Source: Spirochaetales bacterium
GTDB taxonomy: Bacteria; Spirochaetota; Spirochaetia; Treponematales; UBA12059
Direction: 5' to 3'
DNA length: 55,082 nucleotides
NCBI GenBank assembly: GCA_016926955.1
Contig: JAFGNN010000062.1
Span: 1 to 55,082 of the forward strand
Shown here: positions 1-8,108 of the stretch, piece by piece
How the letters are laid out: the number at the start of each line of letters is the position of its first letter
Position numbering within the stretch: the stretch's first letter is position 1
Notes under the pieces: model-generated
The model's database searches: none
Seen by the model: only the letters and a program-made list of their open reading frames with translations
What the model was told of the DNA's origin: nothing
Program-made: the position numbers and the translations under genes

Positions 1-158
1 AGCACGACCAGTCCACGCGCCCCCGCGCCCCGCCGGACCTTCGAGAGCTCGCGCGCCAGCGAGGCCAGGTCCGGTTCGACGCCGGAGTCGCGGCCCGTGC
101 GGTCCACCAGGATCCACGGATTCCCGGCGACGTGCAGCTTGTAGAAGCGGATGTCCAT
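1..158 (-). CDS. Diaminopimelate epimerase-like protein (5' part only)
   Basis: The first 52 codons of a leftward gene that runs off the left edge of the window. The N-terminus MDIRFYKLHVAGNPWILVDR resembles the start of diaminopimelate epimerase, where a K-M-H-G-A-G-N-D-F segment carries substrate contacts. Here the usual GAGND is replaced by VAGNP. A later A-R-G-L-V-V-L segment parallels the family's G-A-D-G-L-L stretch. The ATG at 158 lies 8 nt after a TAGGCT -10 box and has no Shine-Dalgarno sequence, so the mRNA may be leaderless. It is divergent from rnhB. The missing catalytic region, including both cysteines, lies outside the window, so activity as an epimerase cannot be judged. Confidence 0.6.
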   Translation of the reverse strand, partial: MDIRFYKLHVAGNPWILVDRTGRDSGVEPDLASLARELSKVRRGAGARGLVV

Positions 159-165
159 GCGACCG

Positions 166-195
166 AGCCTACAACCGGAGCGCGGCTTGCCGCAA
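166..195 (-). promoter_or_regulatory. Predicted promoter of the DapF-like gene
   Basis: On the minus strand TTGCGG (190-195), an 18-nt spacer and TAGGCT (166-171), then 7 nt to the ATG at 158. The geometry implies a transcript starting at or next to the start codon. Confidence 0.45.
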
Positions 196-230
196 GCGCC
201 GGAACCCGCGGCGCAGAAACGCCGCCGTCC

Positions 231-259
231 TTGCCTCGCGGCCCGCGCCCGGCTATCAT
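231..259 (+). promoter_or_regulatory. Predicted promoter of rnhB
   Basis: TTGCCT (231-236), a 17-nt spacer and TATCAT (254-259). The -10 box overlaps the ATG at 258, so that ATG would not be in the mRNA. A GTG in the same frame sits 8 nt after the -10 box, at 267. Confidence 0.55.
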
Positions 260-266
260 GCGCCCC

Positions 267-863
267 GTGGACGAGCTGTTCGGGAACTGGGGACTGCCGG
301 AGGGCGCGCCGCTCTGCGGGCTCGACGAAGCGGGCAGGGGCCCGCTCGCGGGACCTGTTACGGCCGCGGCCGTCATGCTGGGCGCGGGCTTTCCCGAGGG
401 CGTCCTGGCCGACTCGAAGGCGCTTTCCGCCCGGCGGCGCGAGGAGGCGTTCGACCTCATAGTCTCCGGCGCGCTCGCCTGGTCGATCGCCTGGGCCTGG
501 CCCTCGGAGATCGACGCGCTCAACATACTCGAAGCCTCGATGCTGGCCATGCGCCGGGCTTTCGCCGGCCTCGACCCGGCCGCGCTTCCCGCCGGCCTCC
601 AGGCGGTGGTGGACGGAAACCGGCTGCCTGGCCTGCCCGTCCCGACCATCGCGCTCGTCAAGGCGGACGCGAAGGTTCCGGCCGTCATGGCGGCCTCGAT
701 CCTTGCCAAGGTCGCGCGCGACCGGGCCATGGAGCGTTGGGACTGCCTGTATCCGGGTTACGGCTACGCCCGCCACAAGGGCTACCCGACGGCCGCCCAC
801 CGCGAAGCCTGCCGCCGCCTCGGCCCCTCCCCCCTCCAGCGCCTATCCTTCACCTACAAATAA
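267..863 (+). CDS. rnhB: Ribonuclease HII
   Basis: Removes ribonucleotides misincorporated in DNA by cutting the RNA strand of RNA-DNA hybrids in the cytoplasm. The 198-residue product has the family's usual length. It shows the GLDEAGRG block with the catalytic Asp-Glu pair at residues 20-21, then ADSKALS, a VDGN motif with the third acidic residue, KADAKVPAVMAASILAKVARD, and GYGYARHKGYPT near the C-terminus. I chose the GTG at 267 because the ATG at 258 overlaps the predicted -10 box. The ATG start would add only three residues. An intergenic inverted-repeat element begins directly after the stop codon. Confidence 0.93.
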   Translation: MDELFGNWGLPEGAPLCGLDEAGRGPLAGPVTAAAVMLGAGFPEGVLADSKALSARRREEAFDLIVSGALAWSIAWAWPSEIDALNILEASMLAMRRAFAGLDPAALPAGLQAVVDGNRLPGLPVPTIALVKADAKVPAVMAASILAKVARDRAMERWDCLYPGYGYARHKGYPTAAHREACRRLGPSPLQRLSFTYK

Positions 864-976
864 ACCACGGAGGCACGGAGTAGGGGAGGGAAGAGGGAGA
901 AGAAACAGGGTCGAGGATTAAAATCCAGGATCCCGTATTCCTCCCTCCCGACTCCGTGCCTCCGTGCCTCCGTGGT
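864..976. repeat. Intergenic inverted-repeat element, copy 1
   Basis: Perfect 17-bp inverted arms: ACCACGGAGGCACGGAG at 864-880 and its complement ending at 976. The right end carries an extra CTCCGTGC unit. Purine-rich GGGAGGG and pyrimidine-rich CCTCCC stretches inside extend the pairing. It fills the gap between two convergent genes, starts right after the rnhB stop, and the right arm is followed by CTTCTTTTT. It could work as a two-way terminator. Confidence 0.85.
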
Positions 977-991
977 CTTCTTTTTCGGGCG

Positions 992-2329
992 CTATTCCTC
1001 GATGCGGGCCACCAGCTCGTCTACCTTCGCGGTGTAGCGCTCGGGCGCGCTCGACTTTGCGAACTCGAGATAGCTTCTCGCGTCCTCGAAGCGGTTCGAG
1101 GCGAAGGCGTTGATGCCGAGCGCATAGTTGGTCACGGCCGGATCGCAGCCGAGCTCGAGCGCCGACTTGTAGTAGAAGTCCGCCAGGGCGAAGTCGCTCT
1201 TCGCGTACGCGACGAGGCCCAGGTAGTAGTAGGGGATGTAGTTCGACTCGTTCTTCTCGAGCGCGAGCGAGAAGGTCTTCCCAGCCAGGTCGATGTCGCC
1301 CGCGCCGTAGGCCGCCACGCCGTCCGTGACCAGGTCGGCGAAGGTCTTCTGCCCGTCGAGCCAGGCCAGGAAGTCCGCCTCGGCCTCGGCGGCGTCGTAC
1401 CAGGAGTCGAAGAGCCCCAGGGTCGCGGCCTGGTTCGCCTCGAATCCGGCCTTCGGGTCGAGCGAGGAGATCGCGTCCCAGAGGAAGCGGTTGTAGCTCC
1501 GGTCCTCGCTGTCGGACAGGAAGGCGACGAAGGCCCAGGACTGCGGGTAGAAGACATCCCGGTTCTCGCGCGACGCGTCGAGCCCGACCGCCAGCAGCTC
1601 GGCGGGCTTGAGGAGCGCGCCGCGGGCTTCAAGCGACTTGACGGTCTCGAGCCAGGCCGTGTTGTCCGGGAAATCGACTTCTCCGGTCGCGGCGTCGGGG
1701 CGCGCGGTCTCGAAGAAGACGGCGAAGCCTTCCTGGATCCAGAGCGGCGGGTTCGGCACGAAGGCCTTGAGGAACTGCACGAAGGCCTGGTGCGCCAGGC
1801 TCGCGGCGAAGTCCTCGGGGTCCGCCTTGTCGAACAGCACGAGCTCGGATCGCTCGACGGTGGAGTAGTGCAGGTAGACGAAGTCCTCGCGGGTCTGTCC
1901 GACCACTTTCTCGAGGTACGCGTCGAACGAGGCCTTGGTCGCGAATATCCTTACCTTCAGCGGCACCGCCAGCGCGTCGGCGTCGAAGCGCAGGTACTCG
2001 TTGTACACGCCGAACAGGGCGTCGAGTTTCGCCGCCAGTTCGGTCGCGCTGGCCTGTCCGAGCTCGGATGTCACCGAGTAGCGTTCGCCGCGGGCCTGGG
2101 CGAGACCGGCAGCCGGAACCGCCGCCTCGGTCTCTTCGCTCGCGGGTGTGGCTATCTCCGTCGTGACCGTTTCGGCCGCGCTCGTTTCGTCCGTCGTCTC
2201 GACCGTGTCGGCGGCGGTCGTCTCGGGAGCCGGCGCCGCGGGCGCGACCTGTCCGGCCGGGGCGGCGTCCTGCCCGAAGGCGGCCCCGACGAGGACCGCG
2301 AGGATCGCGAGCAATGCTATCTTCTTCAT
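992..2329 (-). CDS. Secreted peptidase-MA-like protein with TPR repeats
   Basis: A 445-residue exported protein. It has a signal peptide (residues 1 to about 19), an Ala/Thr/Glu-rich linker to about residue 75, a central domain, and a C-terminal TPR region (about 300-440) with repeats such as NYIPYYYLGLVAYAKSDFAL. The central part contains PPLWIQEGFAVFFE, like the P-x-W-L-x-E-G-x-A segment that follows HExxH in peptidase MA-type metallopeptidases. The preceding helix reads SLAHQAFVQF, so the glutamate of HExxH is not there. It may be a non-catalytic relative. The start is well supported by GGGGGGAG just upstream. No lipobox is present, so a periplasmic location is likely. Confidence 0.6.
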   Translation of the reverse strand: MKKIALLAILAVLVGAAFGQDAAPAGQVAPAAPAPETTAADTVETTDETSAAETVTTEIATPASEETEAAVPAAGLAQARGERYSVTSELGQASATELAAKLDALFGVYNEYLRFDADALAVPLKVRIFATKASFDAYLEKVVGQTREDFVYLHYSTVERSELVLFDKADPEDFAASLAHQAFVQFLKAFVPNPPLWIQEGFAVFFETARPDAATGEVDFPDNTAWLETVKSLEARGALLKPAELLAVGLDASRENRDVFYPQSWAFVAFLSDSEDRSYNRFLWDAISSLDPKAGFEANQAATLGLFDSWYDAAEAEADFLAWLDGQKTFADLVTDGVAAYGAGDIDLAGKTFSLALEKNESNYIPYYYLGLVAYAKSDFALADFYYKSALELGCDPAVTNYALGINAFASNRFEDARSYLEFAKSSAPERYTAKVDELVARIEE

Positions 2330-2439
2330 GGCTCCCCCCTGGGGTACGTTGTATCCCTACGATTATCGGCAGCTTACCGAAATCCGGGGCGCGCCGAGGC
2401 CCTAAAAACGCGCCGCGCGCCTCTTTCCGTACGCGAATT

Positions 2440-3309
2440 CTACTGCGGAGCGAAGCGGTCCACAACGATGTTCACTTCCTCGATCAGGATGCCCGTGAAG
2501 CGCTCTATCGCGTCGATGATGTACTGCTGCAGGTTGTGGATGTTTCCCGAAAGCTGGGTGCCGTAGGGAATCTCCACGCCTATGGTCAGGCGGTAGCCCT
2601 GGCTGTCCGAGCGCACCGATATCTTCTGGATGCGTATGGCGGGGTTGAACTCGTCCACGCAGTGGATGACCATCTGGGCCAGGGCCGACTCCGTGATGGC
2701 CACGCGGCCGCGCTTCGAGAACTCCGGCCGGACCACCGCCTTCTCGTAGACTTTCGGCGCCTGCACCGCGCTCATGCCCAGGTTCCGCTGCAGGAACACC
2801 CGGACGGAGTCGTAGAAAATGTGCGGGTACGAGCGCCTGATCTCGATGGCCGGCACTGGAATGACGTGCTTGCCCTCGACCTTGCGCGAGCGTATGGCCT
2901 TCTCGATCTCCGCCTGGCTCGCGATGTCCTCGATCTTGATGATCTTGTGCGGATGGGGGATCTGCAGGCGCTCGGTGATCTTCCGGACCATCTTCTCGGA
3001 CGTTCCGAGCACCAGCACCTTCTTGAAGCTCGACTTCGAGAGCAGACGCGCCACCTCGTCGCGGTGCTTCTTGTCGTGGAACAGGGCCGTCTTCACGGCG
3101 GCCATGTAGTGCTGTTCCTTTTTGGCGCTGCGCCCCGCCACGATCGCGTCGCCGCGGATCAGCAGGCCGTCGTCGATGATGAAGTCGATGCCGTACTTCT
3201 GCGCCACCAGCTTGGCGCGGAAGCTCTTGCCCGTGCCGCTCTCGCCGACCAGCGCGAAGATGCGGACTCCCTTGAGTTTCCAGTACAGGTCCCCGATGAA
3301 ACGGAACAC
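2440..3309 (-). CDS. P-loop NTPase with C-terminal Asp23/Gls24-like domain
   Basis: A 289-residue cytoplasmic protein. A Walker A motif GESGTGKS lies at residues 22-29, followed by a kinase-like fold with an acidic IIDDGLLI strand. The last about 95 residues (VAITESALAQMVIHCVDEF onward) alternate in the way of Asp23/Gls24 (alkaline shock) domains, ending in YIIDAIERFTGILIEEVNIVVD. The N-terminal part may bind and phosphorylate a small molecule or sense nucleotides. The pairing with an Asp23-like domain is unusual, and I do not know a described function. It is separated from the divergent flagellar operon by a repeat element. Confidence 0.55.
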   Translation of the reverse strand: MFRFIGDLYWKLKGVRIFALVGESGTGKSFRAKLVAQKYGIDFIIDDGLLIRGDAIVAGRSAKKEQHYMAAVKTALFHDKKHRDEVARLLSKSSFKKVLVLGTSEKMVRKITERLQIPHPHKIIKIEDIASQAEIEKAIRSRKVEGKHVIPVPAIEIRRSYPHIFYDSVRVFLQRNLGMSAVQAPKVYEKAVVRPEFSKRGRVAITESALAQMVIHCVDEFNPAIRIQKISVRSDSQGYRLTIGVEIPYGTQLSGNIHNLQQYIIDAIERFTGILIEEVNIVVDRFAPQ

Positions 3310-3380
3310 GGCGCCTCCGAGCCTTTGAATCTAAACCGGAACCGCCTCCCTCCGCAAGGAAAGCCCCCCTGTTGAAGAAG

Positions 3381-3648
3381 ACCACGGAGGGAAGAGGGAG
3401 GGAAGAATGGAGGGGTAAAATGGCGATGGAGGGAAACAAGGCTCCGGCGGGGGCCCTCAGGCATCGCGCACGGTTTGCTTGTCGCGGGAGCCGGAATGGG
3501 CAGCCCGCCGCCTCGGGGCGGTTTGATGAGCTGGATACTTCGGCGCCTGTTCCGCCGGGCTGCGCCCGGCGGTCCTCCCCACATTCCCGCTCCCCGTTCT
3601 TCAATCCTTCTTCTCCCTCTTCCCTCCCGAACTCCGTGCCTCCGTGGT
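3381..3648. repeat. Intergenic inverted-repeat element, copy 2
   Basis: The left arm ACCACGGAGGG starts at 3381 and the right arm CTCCGTGCCTCCGTGGT ends at 3648, followed by TTTTTT. The inner flanks GAAGAGGGAGGGAAG and CTTCTTCTCCCTCTTCCCTC also pair. The core holds a perfect 9-bp hairpin with a TGC loop at 3552-3572 (CCGCCGGGC/GCCCGGCGG). It lies between divergent genes, where a pure terminator role is less natural. I see no gene in 3310-3733. Confidence 0.8.
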
Positions 3649-3733
3649 TTTTTGGACTGTTTGGCGGAGCCGATTGTGGTAAACCCCCGCCGCCATGCGC
3701 CGATCATCAACGAAGAAGGAGCGGAGTCCGCCC

Positions 3734-4231
3734 ATGATCGAGAACACCTTGAACGACGTGCTCGCAGCCATGGACGCCGAGGCGGAACGCCTCGACGCCT
3801 TCGTCGAAGAGCAGAAGCGCCTGGGAGCCGCCGTGCGCGACCGGGACTGGCCCGGGACCGAGCGCGCCCTCCGCGAGCTCGAGGCCGCGTCGCGCCTCGT
3901 CCACGAGGCCGAGTCCGCCCGCCGCGCCGCCTGGTCCGCGCTCGCCCGCGAACTCGGCGACGATCCGTCCGAGCCCGCCGCCGTGCTGGCCCTCAAGGCG
4001 CCGGAACCCTGGCGCAGCGCCCTGCTCGACGGCCGGCGCCGCCTCCGGGTCTCCGCCATGCGCTCGCGCGTCGAGAACGTGGGACTCTCTGCCTGGACCG
4101 ACGCCGCCCGCGGCATGCTCGGCGCCGCCCTCGAGGAACTCATGCCCGAGCGCCGCGGCCGGATCTACGGCCGCCACGGCCGGACCGTCGCCTCGGGAGA
4201 CCGTCCCGTCGTCGTCGACGCGGCCTTCTAG
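3734..4231 (+). CDS. flgN: FlgN-like flagellar export chaperone
   Basis: A 165-residue, mostly helical, highly charged protein with no membrane segment. It sits 9 nt upstream of flgK, where FlgN, the chaperone for the junction proteins FlgK and FlgL, is usually encoded. N-terminal heptad-like helices (IENTLNDVLAAMDAEAERLD, with QKRLGAAVRDRDW after) match the FlgN pattern. The sequence family is poorly conserved, so the call leans on position. I took the ATG at 3734 because GGAG lies 7 nt upstream. An ATG at 3695 would add 13 residues. Confidence 0.6.
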   Translation: MIENTLNDVLAAMDAEAERLDAFVEEQKRLGAAVRDRDWPGTERALRELEAASRLVHEAESARRAAWSALARELGDDPSEPAAVLALKAPEPWRSALLDGRRRLRVSAMRSRVENVGLSAWTDAARGMLGAALEELMPERRGRIYGRHGRTVASGDRPVVVDAAF

Positions 4232-4240
4232 GAGCAGTCA

Positions 4241-6118
4241 ATGCAGTCAACCTTCACCGGCATCGAGATAGGCAAGCGGGGCATGGTCGCCCACAACGTC
4301 GGCCTCACCACGGTGGGCCACAACCTGACCAACGCCTCGACCGAGGGCTATTCGCGCCAGCGGGTCGAGCTCGGCTCGTTCGAGCCGATCTACGCCCCAC
4401 ACCTGAACCGCGAGGAGACCCCCGGCCAGATCGGCCAGGGTGTCATGGTCAACCGCGTCGAGCGCGTTCGCGACATGCTGCTCGAGGGCCGCATCGTCGC
4501 CCAGACCGGCGACCTGGGCTATTGGGACACCCGCGACAAGTACCTGGCCATGCTCGAGCAGGTCTACGACGAGCCCACCGAGGTCTCGGTGCGCTCGCGG
4601 CTCGACCGCTTCTGGGACGCCTGGCAGGAGCTGTCGCTGCATCCCGACGGCATGGCCCAGCGCATCGCCGTGGTCGAGCGCGGCTCCGGCCTCATGGACG
4701 CGATCCACGAGCGCCACCGCCGGCTCTCCGACATCCGCTCCATGGCCGACCGCGACATCCAGGGCACGGTGCTTCAGGTAAACGACCTCGCCATGCAGGT
4801 CGCGAAGCTCAACGAGGAGATCGTCAAGGTGCGCGCCCTCGGGGACAACCCGAACGACCTGCTCGACCGCCGCGACCTCCTCGTGGAGAAGCTCGCCGCC
4901 CTGGTGCCGGTCGTCACCGACGACCGCGACCCCGACGAGTACATGGTCCACGTAGGCGGCCGCGTCCTCGTGCAGGGCTCCATCGCACGCGCCTTCTTCG
5001 TTGCCTCCGACGCCACGAACGACGGCTTCGGCGAGGTGGTCTGGGCCGACACGCTCGACCGGGCCGAGCTCGACGGTGGCAGCCTCGGCGCCCTCCTCGA
5101 CGCGCGCGACGGGGACGCCCGCGAGGAGCTCCGCGCCCTCGACGAGATGACGCTGACCTTCGCGGACCTCGTCAACGAGACCCACCGCGCGGGCTACGGT
5201 CTCGACGGCTCCACGGGCGTCGACTTCTTCGAGGAGCGCCCCTCGGTGCTCAACATCGCGGGCAACTACGACCGCGACGGCGACGGCGCCTTCGACTCCT
5301 CATATATCTACCGCATGACCGGCGCCAACCGCCTCGAGGCGCAGGCGCAGATCGGGCTAGCCGGCACCATCACGCTCTCCGGGCCCCGCGGCGAGCAGAC
5401 CCTCGACTACTACCCGACCGACACCGTCGCCGACCTCGTGTCGCGGATCAACATGGCCGGCGCCGAAGTGACGGCCCGCCTCGACCGCGACGGCCGCCTC
5501 CAGCTCCGCGCCTCCGGATCCGTCGACCGCGCCAACCCCGACTTCGTCATCCGCCACGTGGAGGACTCAGGCGAGTTCCTCGCCGGGTATTCTGGCCTCC
5601 TCGCGGGCTCCGGTCCCGGGGCGGCCTACGACTGGGCCGCGCCCGACGCCGTCCTGGCGCTCCGGGGCGGCGGCACGGACTTCGCCGTGGCGCCCCTCTC
5701 GCGGCCCTCCGGCTGGCTCGAGGTTTCGGACGCCGTCCTCTTCGATCCGGGCCGCGTGGCCGCGGGCTTCGGCGACGGCACGGGACCGGCCGAGGCCGGC
5801 GACGGTTCCGCGGCCCTGGCCATCGCCAGCCTCCGCGACAACGCCGTCATGGTGGGGCGCTCGCCCTCCTTCGACGACTGGTTCGCCGACACGGCCGCCC
5901 GCGTGGGCCTCAAGGGCGAGCGGGCCGAGATCTCGCGCGAGACCGCGAGCCGCATCGTCAAGAACCTGCAGGACCTGCGCGCCTCGATCTCGGGCGTCAA
6001 CATCGACGAGGAGCTGTCCGCCATGATCAAGTACCAGCACGGGTACGCGGCGGCGGCCAAGTTCATTTCCCAGGTCGACGAGATGCTCGACACCATCATC
6101 AACCGGATGGGAGTGTAA
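4241..6118 (+). CDS. flgK: Flagellar hook-associated protein 1
   Basis: First of the two junction proteins joining hook and filament, exported by the flagellar type III system. In spirochaetes the filament is periplasmic. The 625-residue length is normal for Treponema-type FlgK. The N-terminus (FTGIEIGKRGMVAHNVGLTT, then GHNLTNASTEGYSRQRVEL) is the rod/hook coiled-coil motif. The C-terminus has the matching helix (GVNIDEELSAMIKYQHGYAA, ending in IINRMGV). The middle is a variable, acidic region. GGAG lies 8 nt before the ATG. It is followed 6 nt later by flgL and is in one operon with fliW and csrA. Confidence 0.95.
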   Translation: MQSTFTGIEIGKRGMVAHNVGLTTVGHNLTNASTEGYSRQRVELGSFEPIYAPHLNREETPGQIGQGVMVNRVERVRDMLLEGRIVAQTGDLGYWDTRDKYLAMLEQVYDEPTEVSVRSRLDRFWDAWQELSLHPDGMAQRIAVVERGSGLMDAIHERHRRLSDIRSMADRDIQGTVLQVNDLAMQVAKLNEEIVKVRALGDNPNDLLDRRDLLVEKLAALVPVVTDDRDPDEYMVHVGGRVLVQGSIARAFFVASDATNDGFGEVVWADTLDRAELDGGSLGALLDARDGDAREELRALDEMTLTFADLVNETHRAGYGLDGSTGVDFFEERPSVLNIAGNYDRDGDGAFDSSYIYRMTGANRLEAQAQIGLAGTITLSGPRGEQTLDYYPTDTVADLVSRINMAGAEVTARLDRDGRLQLRASGSVDRANPDFVIRHVEDSGEFLAGYSGLLAGSGPGAAYDWAAPDAVLALRGGGTDFAVAPLSRPSGWLEVSDAVLFDPGRVAAGFGDGTGPAEAGDGSAALAIASLRDNAVMVGRSPSFDDWFADTAARVGLKGERAEISRETASRIVKNLQDLRASISGVNIDEELSAMIKYQHGYAAAAKFISQVDEMLDTIINRMGV

Positions 6119-6124
6119 CAAGCC

Positions 6125-7369
6125 ATGACCAGGGTATCCACCGATGCGATGAACGACGACATGCGCTACTGGCTGGGGCGCCGGGAAAGCGAGCTGCTCC
6201 GCGCCGAGAAGCGCATCTCGAGCCAGAACCGCCTCGACGAGCTCCGGACCGATCCGCTCGCCGCCGCGCGCGCGGTAAAGTACGACTCCTTCGTCGCGAG
6301 GCTCGAGCGCTTCGAGGAGAACGCCCGCTGGACGGCGGACTCCATGCGCGTCGCCGAGGGCCACGTGCGCTCGACGGTCGACGTCATGCAGCGCATCCGC
6401 GAACTCGCGGTCCAGGGCGCGCACGGCACCTTCGCCCCCGAGGACATGTCGTACATGGCCGCCGAGGTGGACGAGCTCCTCGCGGAACTCGTATCGCTCG
6501 GCAACGCGCGCGGCCCCGACGGCGAATTCGTCTTCGCCGGCAAGAAGGTGAACACCGAGCCCTTCCGCGCCGTCACCGGGTACGCGGTCGGCTCCGCTTC
6601 TCCCGCCACCGTCTCCGTCGAGTACCTGGGCGACTCAGGCGAGCGCCTCGCCGAGATCTCGCAGGGCGCCTACGCGGTCACGAACCAGGCCGGGTCCGAA
6701 GTCTTCTGGGCTGAGCGGACCCAGGTTTTCGCGACCTTCGACGCCTCGGCGTTCCGGGTGCTCGAGCCCTCGGTCGTCCGCGTCGACGGCATCGACATCG
6801 AGCTCGCCCCCGGCGACACGGTGCACGCCCTCGTGGCCAAGATCAACGGCTCCGGCGCCGCGGTCAAGGCTTCGCTCGATCCGGAGCGCGGCTCGCTGGC
6901 CCTCGAGACCACCGACGCCCGTGCGCTCCGCGTCCAGGACCTCTCCGGACAGGCGGTTTTCGCCGAGCTCGGCGTCGTCAAGGAAGGCGGCACGCCTCCG
7001 TACAACTGGGCCCCGAGCGCGCGCGTCTCGGGCGGCTCCCTCTTCGACGCGGTCATCTCCCTGCGCGACTCGCTCCGCAAGGGCGACCTCATCGAGACCG
7101 GCGGCCGCGTCCTCGCCTCGGTCGACGCGGCCATGGACAACTTGAACGAGCGCCTGGCCGAGCTCGGCGCCCGCGCGGAGCGTCTCGAACAGACCTCGCT
7201 CCGCCTCAACAAGGAGATCCCGGACGTCACCAGGCTCCTCGCCGCCGAGCGCGACGTGGACATGGCCTCCGCCATCTCCGACCTCAAGATGATGGAATTC
7301 GCCCGCGAAGCCGCCCTCGGCGTCTCGGGCCGCGTGCTTCCGCAGACCCTGCTCGATTTCCTGCGTTGA
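6125..7369 (+). CDS. flgL: Flagellar hook-associated protein 3
   Basis: The second hook-filament junction protein, a flagellin relative, 414 residues. The N-terminal flagellin-like helix is MTRVSTDAMNDDMRYWLGRR, followed by EKRISSQNRLDELRTDPLAA. The C-terminal half of the coiled coil includes SAISDLKMMEFAREAALGVS and ends in LPQTLLDFLR, as in other FlgL proteins. The middle domain carries the usual FVFAGKKVNTEPF segment. It is co-transcribed with flgK. Between its stop and fliW lies a GC-rich stem-loop and a possible CsrA site. Confidence 0.94.
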   Translation: MTRVSTDAMNDDMRYWLGRRESELLRAEKRISSQNRLDELRTDPLAAARAVKYDSFVARLERFEENARWTADSMRVAEGHVRSTVDVMQRIRELAVQGAHGTFAPEDMSYMAAEVDELLAELVSLGNARGPDGEFVFAGKKVNTEPFRAVTGYAVGSASPATVSVEYLGDSGERLAEISQGAYAVTNQAGSEVFWAERTQVFATFDASAFRVLEPSVVRVDGIDIELAPGDTVHALVAKINGSGAAVKASLDPERGSLALETTDARALRVQDLSGQAVFAELGVVKEGGTPPYNWAPSARVSGGSLFDAVISLRDSLRKGDLIETGGRVLASVDAAMDNLNERLAELGARAERLEQTSLRLNKEIPDVTRLLAAERDVDMASAISDLKMMEFAREAALGVSGRVLPQTLLDFLR

Positions 7370-7371
7370 CG

Positions 7372-7434
7372 ACGCCGCCCGCGCCGCATCCCTCGAAAGG
7401 GCGGGGCGGCGGGGCGCATTTTATGGAGGCATTA
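7372..7434 (+). promoter_or_regulatory. fliW leader: GC-rich stem-loop and possible CsrA site
   Basis: CGCCGCCC at the 5' end can pair with GGGCGGCG about 25 nt downstream. The ATGGAGG that follows overlaps the fliW Shine-Dalgarno and resembles the A-N-GGA core bound by CsrA, whose gene is two positions downstream. A CsrA-FliW feedback site is an inference. Confidence 0.35.
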
Positions 7435-7875
7435 ATGCGCGTGCAGACGAAAGCCTACGGTCCCCTCGACGTCGACGAGCGGCAACGGCTGGACTTTCCC
7501 AAGGGACTCCTCGGCTTCGAGCGCTATTCAGGCTTCGTCCTGATCGACGCGCCGCAGAAGCCCTTCCTCATCCTCCAGTCGCTCGAGGCGCCGGACCTGG
7601 CCTTCGTGCTGATCGATCCCTTCCTTTTCCGCCCCGACTACACCATCGACGTGGGTGACCGCGAACTCGCCTCGATCGGCCTCGCGCGCCCCGAGGATGC
7701 CCTCGTCTTCGCCATCGTGACCGTACCCCCGGAGGGCGGCGCGGTTACCGCGAACCTGATGGGACCGGTCATCGTCAACCGCGCCAACCGCAAGGGCATG
7801 CAGGCCGTGCTCACCGACCCGCGCTGGCAGGTCAAGCACGACATCGTCGCCGAGCTCGCGGCGAAAAAGGGCTAG
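7435..7875 (+). CDS. fliW: Flagellar assembly factor FliW (CsrA antagonist)
   Basis: FliW binds CsrA and flagellin in turn. When flagellin is exported, free FliW captures CsrA and lifts repression of flagellin translation. The 146-residue protein shows the family pattern FPKGLLGFERYSGFVLID, LQSLEAPDLAFVLIDPFLF and GPVIVNRANRKGMQAVL. The ATG at 7435 is preceded by GGAGG. Upstream in-frame ATGs at 7366 and 7423 would add a low-complexity tail or overlap flgL. The gene ends 5 nt before csrA, the classic partner arrangement. Confidence 0.94.
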   Translation: MRVQTKAYGPLDVDERQRLDFPKGLLGFERYSGFVLIDAPQKPFLILQSLEAPDLAFVLIDPFLFRPDYTIDVGDRELASIGLARPEDALVFAIVTVPPEGGAVTANLMGPVIVNRANRKGMQAVLTDPRWQVKHDIVAELAAKKG

Positions 7876-7880
7876 GTGCC

Positions 7881-8108
7881 ATGCTGGTTCTCTCGCGCAA
7901 GCTCAACGAGCGCATCATCGTAGGCGACGACATCGTCATCAGCGTGGTCGAGGTCCGCGGCGACCAGGTAAAGCTCGGCATCGAGGCGCCCCGCCACGTC
8001 AAGGTCTACCGGCAGGAAGTCTTCGACGCCATCCAGGACGAGAACCGCCGCGCCGCCGAAGCACCCGCGACCCTGCCCGACCTCGGTTTGCCGAACACCA
8101 AAGAGTAA
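7881..8108 (+). CDS. csrA: Carbon storage regulator CsrA
   Basis: RNA-binding dimer that blocks translation of targets with GGA in hairpin loops. In FliW-containing bacteria a main target is flagellin mRNA. The 75-residue protein has the canonical start MLVLSRKLNERIIVGDDIVI and the VKLGIEAPRHVKVYRQEVF block with the RNA-contacting arginines. The C-terminal tail is about 15 residues longer than in E. coli CsrA, as is common in species that carry FliW. Its TAA stop shares its last A with the left end of the next repeat element. Confidence 0.96.
   Translation: MLVLSRKLNERIIVGDDIVISVVEVRGDQVKLGIEAPRHVKVYRQEVFDAIQDENRRAAEAPATLPDLGLPNTKE

Noticed and set aside
956-2566. A 536-codon open frame on the plus strand across a minus-strand gene
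   Set aside because: It is antisense to the secreted TPR protein and has the charged, valine/leucine/arginine-rich content of a GC-rich shadow frame. The minus-strand gene has a signal peptide, a good ribosome site and recognisable motifs.
3475-6714. A 1,079-codon plus-strand frame rich in Arg/Pro
   Set aside because: It runs out of frame through flgN, flgK and flgL, which have clear homology. It is a codon-phase shadow of GC-rich coding sequence.
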